Assembly: GCF_009208585.1 (NCBI RefSeq)
Contig: NZ_WFLN01000004.1
Location: 786,826 to 850,825, forward strand
From: Fluviispira multicolorata
GTDB taxonomy: Bacteria; Bdellovibrionota_B; Oligoflexia; Silvanigrellales; Silvanigrellaceae
Length of the DNA stretch: 64,000 nucleotides
Direction: 5' to 3'
This document shows, one piece after another, positions 8,551-17,049 of the stretch. Positions within the stretch are counted from its first letter, which is position 1. Each line of letters starts with the position of its first letter. The translations under genes and the position numbers were made by a program. Below the pieces are notes generated by a model. It saw only the letters and a program-made list of their open reading frames with translations. It was not told the DNA's origin and made no database searches.

Positions 8551-9504
8551 ATGAGTAAAAAAATCCTTGCTCTTCTTTTAGGTTTGGTCGCTGTATTAGC
8601 AGCTGTTATTTTATTAAAAAGAAATAAACCGTCCACTGATCACATTACTATTGGAATTTTACAAACAGCATCTTTTCCTCCCCTTGATGAATCTAAACAA
8701 GGATTCATTTCTGAAATTAAAAAAGAATTAGGCGATAAAGTAATTATTATTGAACAAAATGCTCAAGGCTCAATGACTCAAGCCCAAGCAATTGCATCAA
8801 GTTTTAAAGCAAATAAAAGCATTTCTGGCTTCTATGCTATTGCCACTCCTGCTGTTCAGGCTCTTAAATCTGAAATTAAAACAAGACCTATCGCCTTTGC
8901 TGCCGTTACAGATCCCATTGGATTACATCTTAGAGAAGAGGGCTTAAATATCACGGGTGCCACTGACAAGGCAGATATTGAAAAACAAATTTCTATTTTA
9001 AAAATACTTTTACCCAACGTTAAAAAAGTTGCGCTTTTATATAACCCAGGAGAAACCAACTCTGTTATTCTAGTTAAACAAATGAAAATTGCTCTCGAAA
9101 AATATGGAATCACATACCAAGATAACGGTGCAAATAGCCAAGCAGATGTTGCTGCTGCCGCTCAACATGCTGTACAAAATGCACAGGCCGTTCTCATCCC
9201 TACTGACAATACGATTGCTTCTGCATTTCCAATCGTGAGACAAATTGCTGATAAAGCAAATATTCCTGTTATAACAACTTGGACGGGCGAAAGCGAAGGA
9301 CCTCTCATGCAATTTGGAGTAAATTATGAAAACTCTGGCGTCCAAGCTGCACAGTTGATGAAAAAAATGCTCGTCGATGGAATTAAACCTATGGACCTTC
9401 CCATTGTTGCTCCCACAAGCAGCATTATTATCAGTAAAAAAGCTCTTGAAAAATATGGACTCGAAATTCCTGACTCTCTAAAAGACAGTGTTTCTTTAAT
9501 GTGA
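8551..9504 (+). CDS. ABC importer substrate-binding protein, copy A (TrpX-like, PF04392 family)
   Basis: The 317-residue protein has an N-terminal hydrophobic segment (about residues 5-22) followed by KRNK and no lipobox Cys, so it is probably anchored to the inner membrane by an uncleaved signal. The remainder matches the ABC_sub_bind family: THIGILQTASFP-like opening, FAAVTDPIG, LLYNPGE, and a C-terminal IVAPTSSIIISKKALEKYG. Members of this family with paired permease and ATPase import aromatic amino acids (TrpXYZ) or remain uncharacterised. ATG 8551 is chosen over the in-frame GTG at 8536 because GGAG lies at 8538-8541. It shares about 93% identity with copy B. The 21 differences cluster at residues 13-49 and 239-262, which may reflect different ligand preference. 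Confidence 0.8.
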   Translation: MSKKILALLLGLVAVLAAVILLKRNKPSTDHITIGILQTASFPPLDESKQGFISEIKKELGDKVIIIEQNAQGSMTQAQAIASSFKANKSISGFYAIATPAVQALKSEIKTRPIAFAAVTDPIGLHLREEGLNITGATDKADIEKQISILKILLPNVKKVALLYNPGETNSVILVKQMKIALEKYGITYQDNGANSQADVAAAAQHAVQNAQAVLIPTDNTIASAFPIVRQIADKANIPVITTWTGESEGPLMQFGVNYENSGVQAAQLMKKMLVDGIKPMDLPIVAPTSSIIISKKALEKYGLEIPDSLKDSVSLM

Positions 9505-9527
9505 TTTTATTTGTTAAGTTAGGATAA

Positions 9528-10394
9528 ATGTACATGCTTTCGTTTTTGCCTGTTGTCGTCGGAATTCTTGAACGTGGTTTTATTGGTGCTTTTATTGTCA
9601 TGGCCATTTATCTTGCTTCACGTGTCATGAAGTTTGATGACTTTAGTATTGAAGGTACTTTCGGACTCGGCGGCGCTGTTGTCGCTTGGTCCCTTTTACA
9701 CAATACAAACCCTTGGCTCGCTTTACTCCTCGGCTGTATTGCTGGAGGAATTTCTGGCTGCATCACAGGTCTCCTTCACACAAAACTTGGGTTAAATAAA
9801 TTAATCGCTGGAATTGTTGTCACCACAATGCTTTTCTCCGTTAGCATTAATATCGGGGGTGCAAATGTCGCTCTCGGAAACGCTCCCACTGTCTTCTCCG
9901 CTTTGCACAATTCCTCTTTTGCTTCTCTCATTTTATTAGCCTCAATGGCTCTTGCTGTCGCATTTATCTTTATTTGGTACATGAAAACGGAAAGTGGATT
10001 TATTTTAAAATCAACAGGTATAAATGAACAATTTGTTACTTCTTTAGGAAAAAGTGTTCCTTTATACATCACTCTCTCTTTAATTATGGCAAATGCTCTC
10101 AGCGCTCTCGCAGGAGGTATTTTTGTTCAATACAGTGGATTCTTTTCTGCTTTTGGAAATGTCGGTATTTTAATTGCAGCTCTCGCAGGATGCATGATCG
10201 CTGAACTTATCGCAATCAATATGTTTATCATGGCTTTATTCGGCTCCATTATTTATCAATTGATCATTGCTATCACCATCGAACTACAAGTTGAACCCTC
10301 TTGGCAAAAACTAATAACAGGACTCCTTATTGTTGTTATTCTAGTTGTCAAAAAATTAGAAAATAAAAAAATTAAAGGATCTGTCGCAGCATGA
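9528..10394 (+). CDS. ABC importer permease, copy A
   Basis: This 288-residue polytopic protein of the BPD_transp_2 (LivH/RbsC-like) superfamily has about eight to nine hydrophobic segments. It contains FDDFSIEGTFGLGGAV, GKSVPLY and GGIFVQYSGF, typical of the permeases that partner PF04392 binding proteins. It would form the translocation channel in the inner membrane. AGGA precedes ATG 9528, and the gene overlaps the ATPase gene by 4 bases (ATGA), indicating coupled translation. The protein appears identical to copy B over its whole length although a few bases differ, for example GGTACTTTCGG versus GGAACTTTTGG early in the gene. Confidence 0.82.
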   Translation: MYMLSFLPVVVGILERGFIGAFIVMAIYLASRVMKFDDFSIEGTFGLGGAVVAWSLLHNTNPWLALLLGCIAGGISGCITGLLHTKLGLNKLIAGIVVTTMLFSVSINIGGANVALGNAPTVFSALHNSSFASLILLASMALAVAFIFIWYMKTESGFILKSTGINEQFVTSLGKSVPLYITLSLIMANALSALAGGIFVQYSGFFSAFGNVGILIAALAGCMIAELIAINMFIMALFGSIIYQLIIAITIELQVEPSWQKLITGLLIVVILVVKKLENKKIKGSVAA

Positions 10395-11074
10395 TTAATT
10401 TAGAAAATGTTAATGTCGAATTCGGTGAGTTTAAAGCTCTACATAATATCAATTGCTCTATCAATGCAAAAGACTTTATTCTTATTCTCGGACACAATGG
10501 TGCAGGAAAAAGCACTCTACTCGATGTTATCTCCGGAAGACTCACTCCCTCAAGCGGGAAAATACTTCGCAATAATGAAGATATTTCTCTACTCTCCGAA
10601 GCTAAAAGAGCTCGATTTATCAGTCGTGTTTTTCAAAACACGAATATGGGCTCAGTGGCTACAATGACTGTTGCTGAAAACTTAGCTATGGCTACATTAA
10701 AATGCAAAACTGCTGGATTTAACTTTGCTATTAAAAATTTCCCGCAACAAATTGTCGAAGAAACACTCAAACCTCTCGGTCTCAGACTCGAAGAATTATT
10801 AAACACCCCTATCGGTAAACTCTCAGGCGGACAAAGACAAATCATCACAATTATTATGGCTACCCTTTGTGAACCTGATATCCTTTTACTCGACGAACCC
10901 ACTGCAGCTCTCGACCCCGTTTCTACTGAAAACCTTCTTCAATTCGTCCATAACTTTACTAAAAATAGAAATATGGCCACCATGATGATCACACACGCTG
11001 AACAACAAGCTAAATTCCTTGCAAATAGAACTTGGGTTCTACAAAAAGGTCTTTTGAACACAGGTTTATCATAA
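10391..11074 (+). CDS. ABC importer ATP-binding protein, copy A
   Basis: This 227-residue nucleotide-binding subunit has Walker A GHNGAGKST (near residue 34), the signature LSGGQRQ, Walker B ILLLDEPTAALDP and the switch histidine in MITHAEQQ. It powers uptake by the preceding permease and binding protein. It overlaps the permease stop by 4 bases. It differs from copy B at one internal residue (NNEDIS versus NNVDIS) and in the last residues (KGLLNTGLS versus KGKLESN). The C-terminal change marks the 3' junction of the tandem duplication. Confidence 0.88.
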   Translation: MINLENVNVEFGEFKALHNINCSINAKDFILILGHNGAGKSTLLDVISGRLTPSSGKILRNNEDISLLSEAKRARFISRVFQNTNMGSVATMTVAENLAMATLKCKTAGFNFAIKNFPQQIVEETLKPLGLRLEELLNTPIGKLSGGQRQIITIIMATLCEPDILLLDEPTAALDPVSTENLLQFVHNFTKNRNMATMMITHAEQQAKFLANRTWVLQKGLLNTGLS

Positions 11075-11169
11075 TATGAGCCTAAATCTATTTCTTTTTT
11101 TTAAAAATTCCTTTAGGTTAGTGACTAAATTTTTTTGTATTTCGACTACATTTTATGGAGTTAGCTTTC

Positions 11170-12123
11170 ATGAGTAAAAAAATCCTTGCTCTTCTTTTAG
11201 GCTTAATCGCCATTTTAGCCGCAATTGTTTTATTAAAAAGAAATAAACCATCTGCAGATCACATTACTATCGGAATTCTACAAACAGCATCTTTTCCTGC
11301 TTTAGATGATTCTATGCAAGGTTTTATTTCTGAAATTAAAAAAGAATTGGGCGATAAAGTAATTATTATTGAACAAAATGCTCAAGGCTCTATAATGCAA
11401 GCTCAAGCAATTGCATCAAGTTTTAAAGCAAATAAAAGCATCTCTGGCTTCTATGCTATTGCCACTCCTGCTGTTCAGGCTCTTAAATCTGAAATTAAAA
11501 CAAGACCTATCACCTTTGCTGCCGTTACAGATCCCATTGGATTACATCTTAGAGAAGAGGGCTCAAATATCACGGGTGCCACTGACATGGCAGATATTGA
11601 AAAACAAATTTCTATTTTAAAAATACTTTTACCCAATGTTAAAAAAGTTGCGCTTTTATATAACCCAGGAGAAACCAACTCTGTTATTCTAGTTAAACAA
11701 ATGAAAATTGCTCTCGAAAAATATGGAATCACATACCAAGATAACGGTGCAAATAGCCAAGCAGATGTTGCTGCTGCCGCTCAACATGCTGTACAAAATG
11801 CACAGGCCGTTCTCATCCCTACTGACAATACTATTGCTTCTGCATTTCCAATCGTGAGACAAATTGCTGATAAAGCAAATATTCCAATTATAGCAACAGG
11901 AACAGCAGAAAAAGAAGGACCTCTCATGCAATTTGGTGTGGATTATTTTCAATCTGGCGTCCAAGCTGCACAGTTGATGAAAAAAATGCTCGTCGATGGA
12001 ATTAAACCTATGGACCTTCCCATTGTTGCTCCCACAAGCAGCATTATTATCAGTAAAAAAGCTCTTGAAAAATATGGACTCGAAATTCCTGACTCTCTAA
12101 AAGACAGTGTTTCTTTAATGTGA
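11170..12123 (+). CDS. ABC importer substrate-binding protein, copy B (TrpX-like, PF04392 family)
   Basis: This is the paralogue of the protein at 8551, also 317 residues, with the same signal-anchor and family motifs. ATG 11170 is chosen, with GGAG nine bases upstream. Compared with copy A the changes concentrate in residues 13-49 (for example FPPLDESKQ becomes FPALDDSMQ) and 239-262 (TTWTGESEG becomes ATGTAEKEG; NYENSG becomes DYFQSG). The Trp-to-Gly and polar changes in the second cluster would be expected to alter a ligand pocket if they line it. Middle and C-terminal parts are nearly identical even at base level. No full leader peptide precedes it; only 95 bases separate it from the ATPase gene of copy A. 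Confidence 0.8.
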   Translation: MSKKILALLLGLIAILAAIVLLKRNKPSADHITIGILQTASFPALDDSMQGFISEIKKELGDKVIIIEQNAQGSIMQAQAIASSFKANKSISGFYAIATPAVQALKSEIKTRPITFAAVTDPIGLHLREEGSNITGATDMADIEKQISILKILLPNVKKVALLYNPGETNSVILVKQMKIALEKYGITYQDNGANSQADVAAAAQHAVQNAQAVLIPTDNTIASAFPIVRQIADKANIPIIATGTAEKEGPLMQFGVDYFQSGVQAAQLMKKMLVDGIKPMDLPIVAPTSSIIISKKALEKYGLEIPDSLKDSVSLM

Positions 12124-12146
12124 TTTTATTTGTTAAGTTAGGATAA

Positions 12147-13013
12147 ATGTACATGCTTTCGTTTTTGCCTGTTGTCGTCGGAATTCTTGAACGTGGTTTT
12201 ATTGGTGCTTTTATTGTCATGGCCATTTATCTTGCTTCACGTGTCATGAAGTTTGATGACTTTAGTATTGAAGGAACTTTTGGTCTCGGCGGCGCTGTTG
12301 TCGCTTGGTCCCTTTTACACAATACAAACCCTTGGCTCGCTTTACTCCTCGGCTGTATTGCTGGAGGAATTTCTGGCTGCATCACAGGTCTCCTTCACAC
12401 AAAACTTGGGTTAAATAAATTAATCGCTGGAATTGTTGTCACCACAATGCTTTTCTCCGTTAGCATTAATATCGGAGGTGCAAATGTCGCTCTCGGAAAC
12501 GCTCCCACTGTCTTCTCCGCTTTGCACAATTCCTCTTTTGCTTCTCTCATTTTATTAGCCTCAATGGCTCTTGCTGTCGCATTTATCTTTATTTGGTACA
12601 TGAAAACGGAAAGTGGATTTATTTTAAAATCAACAGGTATAAATGAACAATTTGTTACTTCTTTAGGAAAAAGTGTTCCTTTATACATCACTCTCTCTTT
12701 AATTATGGCAAATGCTCTCAGCGCTCTCGCAGGAGGTATTTTTGTTCAATACAGTGGATTCTTTTCTGCATTTGGAAATGTCGGTATTTTAATTGCAGCT
12801 CTCGCAGGATGCATGATCGCTGAACTTATCGCAATCAATATGTTTATCATGGCTTTATTCGGCTCCATTATTTATCAATTGATCATTGCTATCACCATCG
12901 AACTACAAGTTGAACCCTCTTGGCAAAAACTAATAACAGGACTCCTTATTGTTGTTATTCTAGTTGTCAAAAAATTAGAAAATAAAAAAATTAAAGGATC
13001 TGTCGCAGCATGA
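12147..13013 (+). CDS. ABC importer permease, copy B
   Basis: The 288-residue permease has the same amino-acid sequence as copy A by eye, with the same AGGA ribosome binding site and the same 4-base overlap with the following ATPase gene. It is presumed to form the channel for whichever solute is delivered by the adjacent copy B binding protein. Because the two permeases are identical, either binding protein could in principle dock on either channel. The few differences from copy A are silent, which indicates a recent duplication, continuing gene conversion, or strong constraint. Confidence 0.82.
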   Translation: MYMLSFLPVVVGILERGFIGAFIVMAIYLASRVMKFDDFSIEGTFGLGGAVVAWSLLHNTNPWLALLLGCIAGGISGCITGLLHTKLGLNKLIAGIVVTTMLFSVSINIGGANVALGNAPTVFSALHNSSFASLILLASMALAVAFIFIWYMKTESGFILKSTGINEQFVTSLGKSVPLYITLSLIMANALSALAGGIFVQYSGFFSAFGNVGILIAALAGCMIAELIAINMFIMALFGSIIYQLIIAITIELQVEPSWQKLITGLLIVVILVVKKLENKKIKGSVAA

Positions 13014-13687
13014 TTAATTTAGAAAATGTTAATGTCGAATTCGGTGAGTTTAAAGCTCTACATAATATCAATTGCTCTATCAATGCAAAAGACTTTATTC
13101 TTATTCTCGGACACAATGGTGCAGGAAAAAGCACTCTACTCGATGTTATCTCCGGAAGACTCACTCCCTCAAGCGGGAAAATACTTCGCAATAATGTAGA
13201 TATTTCTCTACTCTCCGAAGCTAAAAGAGCTCGATTTATCAGTCGTGTTTTTCAAAACACGAATATGGGCTCAGTGGCTACAATGACTGTTGCTGAAAAC
13301 TTAGCTATGGCTACATTAAAATGTAAAACTGCTGGATTTAACTTTGCTATTAAAAATTTCCCGCAACAAATTGTCGAAGAAACACTCAAACCTCTCGGTC
13401 TCAGACTCGAAGAATTATTAAACACCCCTATCGGTAAACTCTCAGGCGGACAAAGACAAATCATCACAATTATTATGGCTACCCTTTGTGAACCTGATAT
13501 CCTTTTACTCGACGAACCCACTGCAGCTCTCGACCCCGTTTCTACTGAAAACCTTCTTCAATTCGTCCATAACTTTACTAAAAATAGAAATATGGCCACC
13601 ATGATGATCACACACGCTGAACAACAAGCTAAATTCCTTGCAAATAGAACTTGGGTTCTACAAAAAGGAAAATTGGAATCAAATTAA
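13010..13687 (+). CDS. ABC importer ATP-binding protein, copy B
   Basis: This 225-residue ATPase has intact Walker A (GHNGAGKST), signature (LSGGQRQ), Walker B (ILLLDEPTAALDP) and switch His. It overlaps the permease by 4 bases. The C-terminus KGKLESN probably represents the ancestral end, because copy A diverges abruptly at this point into unrelated codons. The following 220 bases up to the next gene are AT-rich and show no clear terminator. Confidence 0.88.
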   Translation: MINLENVNVEFGEFKALHNINCSINAKDFILILGHNGAGKSTLLDVISGRLTPSSGKILRNNVDISLLSEAKRARFISRVFQNTNMGSVATMTVAENLAMATLKCKTAGFNFAIKNFPQQIVEETLKPLGLRLEELLNTPIGKLSGGQRQIITIIMATLCEPDILLLDEPTAALDPVSTENLLQFVHNFTKNRNMATMMITHAEQQAKFLANRTWVLQKGKLESN

Positions 13688-13910
13688 AAAAATTCTTTCT
13701 ATGTATTAAAATATTGTTTGCCCATATTCAAACGCCACTCGTAATAATATTCTTGTTAAATTAACGACCGCTGTTTAAAAACATAATAGTATTTAATTTA
13801 AATATTATTTTTCATTTTCATGCAGCATAATTTTCTTTCTTATACTATAAAAAATTTTTTCTAAAGAATTTCATTTTTAAAAATATTTAATTTATTGATA
13901 TCAAATAAAC

Positions 13911-14369
13911 TTATTTAAAATATAATTTTGTTCCATAATCAGTCGATTGGCAATCCGAATTATTTGCTTTAATATCATATCTATCCATTTGTCCAGGACC
14001 ATAAGGAGCAACGATAAATATGCAAGAAACTCTCCCTTTACTTAGCATCGGATTTGGTTGAGGATCATTCCTGACTCCCATAAAGGCATAAGTTGAATTA
14101 AAACCTTTTGCCATATTGACAACCATACCTAATTTTTTCAATTCATTTGCTTGTAAACTTAATTTTTGATTGATATCGATTGGCTGACAATTTGCATCCA
14201 CAAATGAAATATTATTTTCATAAAGACGTGAGAGCTGAACAAACCACTCTGATTGTGAATCATTTTTAAGTGAATACCAGACATGGACTTTTGGCTGACA
14301 GCTTGGATTCTGCGCAAAAGCACTCATTGAAAATAATGCAGAACTCAATAACAATAAACTTTTTTTCAT
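13911..14369 (-). CDS. Small secreted protein of unknown function
   Basis: From ATG 14369 (TAAGGAG 6-7 bases upstream) the product is 152 residues with a clear signal peptide, MKKSLLLLSSALFSMSAFA, cleaved before QNPS. The mature protein has four Cys (in PSCQP, ANCQP, VSCIF and SDCQS), suggesting two disulfides in the periplasm or outside the cell. I do not recognise a family. The open frame extends to 14420, but that part lacks a ribosome binding site and would hide the signal peptide. A possible Fur box lies 31 bases upstream, so the gene might be iron-regulated. Confidence 0.75.
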   Translation of the reverse strand: MKKSLLLLSSALFSMSAFAQNPSCQPKVHVWYSLKNDSQSEWFVQLSRLYENNISFVDANCQPIDINQKLSLQANELKKLGMVVNMAKGFNSTYAFMGVRNDPQPNPMLSKGRVSCIFIVAPYGPGQMDRYDIKANNSDCQSTDYGTKLYFK

Positions 14370-14399
14370 TATAGGCTCCTTACAAATTGAAATAATATT

Positions 14400-14418
14400 G
14401 AGAATGATTATTAATATC
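14400..14418. promoter_or_regulatory. Possible Fur box upstream of the small secreted protein gene
   Basis: GAGAATGATTATTAATATC matches the 19-base Fur consensus (GATAATGATAATCATTATC) at 15 positions. It sits 31 bases before the ATG at 14369, where a repressor would block transcription. In so AT-rich a sequence partial matches arise by chance, so this is a candidate only. Confidence 0.35.
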
Positions 14419-14468
14419 AATAAATAAATCTGTCAAGGAATTTAAAATAAAAAATTGCATAAGTCTTT

Positions 14469-14517
14469 AATATAATTGCTTATTATTTCATTAAACAAAT
14501 TAATAAGCAATTATATT
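14469..14517 (-). terminator. Hairpin downstream of the ferredoxin-NADP reductase gene
   Basis: A perfect 17-bp stem (14469-14485 with 14501-14517) has a 15-base loop and lies about 50 bases past the stop of the gene at 14566. The T-run flanks it on the plus strand (about 14516-14522), so as a classical terminator it reads better left to right. On the minus strand it may act as an mRNA 3'-end structure. Confidence 0.5.
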
Positions 14518-14565
14518 TTTTTATTAAATATTAAAATTTAAATATATATTTTAAATTGAAATTCT

Positions 14566-15540
14566 TTATAAATAAGGAAACTTTTCTTGGATATAACCTT
14601 TAGCGTGATTTATTCCTTGCATAGCTTCTGCAGTTCCAGTTCCAATTAATTTCATTTTACCTGGATAAGTAACTATATCTCCAGCAGCATAAATACCAGG
14701 AATAGAAGTTTGACGATTGTGATCAACAATTATTGAATTGCCCTCCATTGCAATTCCCCACTGTTGAACAACTTCTAAATTAAAAAGGAGTCCAACAGCA
14801 ATTATAACTTCATCAATCTCGACTTTTGTTACTTCACCTGTTTTTGTATTTTTAATCATTGCACTAGTGAGATGATTTTCATTTCCTTCTATAGCAGCAA
14901 GCTCAGAAAACGTTCTAATTTCTGCATCAGATGCATACAATTTTTTAGTGGTTTCTTCGTGTGCATTAAAGCGATCTGAGCGATGCAATACATAAAGATC
15001 TTTACAATCATTTACAATTGTTAAAGCTAGATCGAGGGCACTGTCTCCCCCACCTACAACAGCCACTCTTTTATTTCTAAATGTTTCAAGAGAGTGCACG
15101 CCATAGTGAACCCCCTTTCCTTCAAATTCACGCAAATTTTGAATATCAAGTCGACGTGGAATATGAGCACCCATGCCTAAACACAAAATTGCAGTTTTTG
15201 AATGCATCACTGTTCCCTTACGGGTTTCAATACACAAAATATTATTTCTATTTTTACGAATAAGCACAACTTCTTCATTTAAACTGTTTGGAATATTATA
15301 TGGAGCTGTTTGTTCCACTAAATTTTTATATAATTCTTTTCCACGAATTGCTGGAATACCAGTCATATCGTATACCCATTTTTCTGGATAAATAGCTGTT
15401 AACTGCCCGCCGAGTTCATGCCGTCTGTCAACAAGACGTACAGACATATCACGCAATCCAGCATAATAAGCACCAAATAATCCTACTGGGCCACCACCGA
15501 TAATTATGGTGTCATAACAATCTAAAAGTCCGGCATTCAC
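14566..15540 (-). CDS. Ferredoxin--NADP reductase (thioredoxin-reductase-like, YumC type)
   Basis: This flavoenzyme passes electrons between NADPH and ferredoxin or flavodoxin. The 324 residues carry the FAD motif IIGGGPVGLFGAYYAG near residue 13, GGQLTAIYPEKWVYD, the NADP motif VVGGGDSALD near residue 163, and the C-terminal GIYAAGDIV. The CxxC redox pair of true thioredoxin reductases is missing, as expected for the YumC-type family. The start is GTG 15540, with GAGGAGG about 8 bases upstream. It follows the threonine dehydratase gene on the same strand with a 39-base gap. Confidence 0.88.
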   Translation of the reverse strand: MNAGLLDCYDTIIIGGGPVGLFGAYYAGLRDMSVRLVDRRHELGGQLTAIYPEKWVYDMTGIPAIRGKELYKNLVEQTAPYNIPNSLNEEVVLIRKNRNNILCIETRKGTVMHSKTAILCLGMGAHIPRRLDIQNLREFEGKGVHYGVHSLETFRNKRVAVVGGGDSALDLALTIVNDCKDLYVLHRSDRFNAHEETTKKLYASDAEIRTFSELAAIEGNENHLTSAMIKNTKTGEVTKVEIDEVIIAVGLLFNLEVVQQWGIAMEGNSIIVDHNRQTSIPGIYAAGDIVTYPGKMKLIGTGTAEAMQGINHAKGYIQEKFPYL

Positions 15541-15579
15541 AACGATTCCTCCTCAAACACAATAACCATTTTCATCTCT

Positions 15580-16893
15580 CTAATTTCTCATTCTTGGTTT
15601 AAAACCAGCTTCTTCGAGCTTTTCAAGAAGAGAATATTGATGCTCCGAGTTACGAGTCTCTAATGAGAGTTCCACATCAACATCGCCCACACTCACTTCG
15701 CTATAAGTCCGATCGTGGATAAGATCGAGAACATTTCCTTCAAGCGCTGAAACACACTCTAAAAGTCTCTTCAATCCTCCAGGTCGATCGCTCACACACA
15801 CACTCACCCGTAAAACTCGGCCTGTGATATTTAAACCTCGTGTTACGACTCGAGTCAGGAGTTGGGGATCTATATTTCCACCACTCACGCATGCAATAAC
15901 TCGTTTCCCTTTATAAAAATCAGGACGCTTAAGAATGTCTGCCACAGCTGCGGCTCCAGCACCTTCGGAAAGAATTCGTTCTTGTTCACAGAGTCCAAGA
16001 ATCGCCTTCACGATAGAGTCATCGGACACAGTGCTTAAATTCTCAACAAAGCGCGTCATATAATTATAATTTAAATTGCCTATCATCCCGACTGCAATCC
16101 CATCCGCAATTGTTGCATGGGGGGCTATTGAACTTGCAGTTTGACTTTTATATTTAAAACTTTTTATAGCAGAGTCATAATATTCTTGTTCTATTCCAAC
16201 AATATTTGCACTTGTCAAAGCTTTTAGAACCAATGCAGCCCCAGCCGCTAAACCACCTCCACCTACGCTGCAGGTGAAGAAATCAAGTTCGCCAAAAGGT
16301 GTTTTAGATAAGTCAGATAATTGTAAAAGAGCCTCGTAAGCGCAGGTTGCTTGTCCAATAATAATATCGTAATTATTAAAAGCATGAATAAAGTGTGCAT
16401 TTTCTTTTTCTGAAAATGCGAGGGCTGCCTCAAAAGCTTCCTCTAAATTATTACCAATAAGGTAAATTTTGGCACCCAATTTTTCAGTTGCATCTCTTTT
16501 TACGAGAGGAGCAAATTTTGGTAAAAAAATATGTGCTTCACATCCTAAATTTTTTGCCGCAAAGGCAACTCCTTGAGCATGATTTCCGGCAGAAGCAGCG
16601 CATACATTTATAATTTTTGAATTGTTACTTTGATTATTTTTTATAATGTTAGAAACCGCATTTAAAGCGCCCCGAACCTTAAAAGATCCATTTGGATTTA
16701 AAGATTCAAGTTTAAGCCAAACTTCACCACCCGTGATTTCGCTTAACCAATCTGATTTACGTAAAGGACTTGGTTGCATATACTTACAAATAATATTTTT
16801 ATGAGCATCACGAATTTCTTCAATAACCTCACTTGGATTTTCAAACTTTTTGCCCTCAACAAAATTCAAACGCTTTAAAAGCTCAGGATTCAT
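15580..16893 (-). CDS. ilvA: Threonine dehydratase (threonine ammonia-lyase) with C-terminal ACT domain
   Basis: This PLP enzyme deaminates L-threonine to 2-oxobutanoate, the entry to isoleucine synthesis or threonine catabolism. The 437-residue protein has the PLP lysine motif GSFKVRGALNA near residue 70, the Asn-loop SAGNHAQGVAFA, the phosphate-binding SVGGGGLAAG, and SGGNIDP. A single ACT-type regulatory domain follows (from about residue 360: LRVSVCVSDRPGGL). Length and architecture fit the medium form rather than the two-ACT E. coli IlvA. No isoleucine-pathway partner is adjacent. AGGTGA precedes the ATG. Confidence 0.88.
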   Translation of the reverse strand: MNPELLKRLNFVEGKKFENPSEVIEEIRDAHKNIICKYMQPSPLRKSDWLSEITGGEVWLKLESLNPNGSFKVRGALNAVSNIIKNNQSNNSKIINVCAASAGNHAQGVAFAAKNLGCEAHIFLPKFAPLVKRDATEKLGAKIYLIGNNLEEAFEAALAFSEKENAHFIHAFNNYDIIIGQATCAYEALLQLSDLSKTPFGELDFFTCSVGGGGLAAGAALVLKALTSANIVGIEQEYYDSAIKSFKYKSQTASSIAPHATIADGIAVGMIGNLNYNYMTRFVENLSTVSDDSIVKAILGLCEQERILSEGAGAAAVADILKRPDFYKGKRVIACVSGGNIDPQLLTRVVTRGLNITGRVLRVSVCVSDRPGGLKRLLECVSALEGNVLDLIHDRTYSEVSVGDVDVELSLETRNSEHQYSLLEKLEEAGFKPRMRN

Positions 16894-17049
16894 TGGCTTT
16901 CACCTTTCTTAGTCCTAACATGAAAAGACAAAATAGAAATCTATTTTGTAAAATTGCCCATTTCATAAATTCTCTGTTATCATAATATTTGTAGGAGAGA
17001 TAATAAATTTGTCTTTAAGCCAAAGAAAAAAACAAAGACAAGAGGAAAA

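Larger units (their letters stand above)
8512..11049 (+). repeat. Tandem duplication, copy A (2619-bp period)
   Basis: The segment, containing a binding protein, a permease and an ATPase gene, is repeated directly at 11131-13668 with a constant offset of 2619 bases. The two copies are almost identical through the permease and ATPase genes and most of the binding-protein gene. Similarity starts in the upstream region (around TTTTTGTATT) and ends abruptly within the last codons of the ATPase gene, after ACAAAAAGG. Confidence 0.95.
11131..13668 (+). repeat. Tandem duplication, copy B (2619-bp period)
   Basis: This is the second direct copy of the segment at 8512-11049. Its left boundary is imperfect. 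Patchy similarity to the end of the leader region of copy A (around TTTTAAAAATTCCTTT, 11097-11113) can be followed further upstream, so the ancestral unit probably included the tail of the leader but not its body. Confidence 0.95.

Noticed and set aside
8551..13687. Possible assembly artefact for the duplicated importer
   Set aside because: The copies differ at scattered and clustered positions and have different 3' ends, so they are distinct loci rather than one region repeated by error. Long reads would still be the final test.
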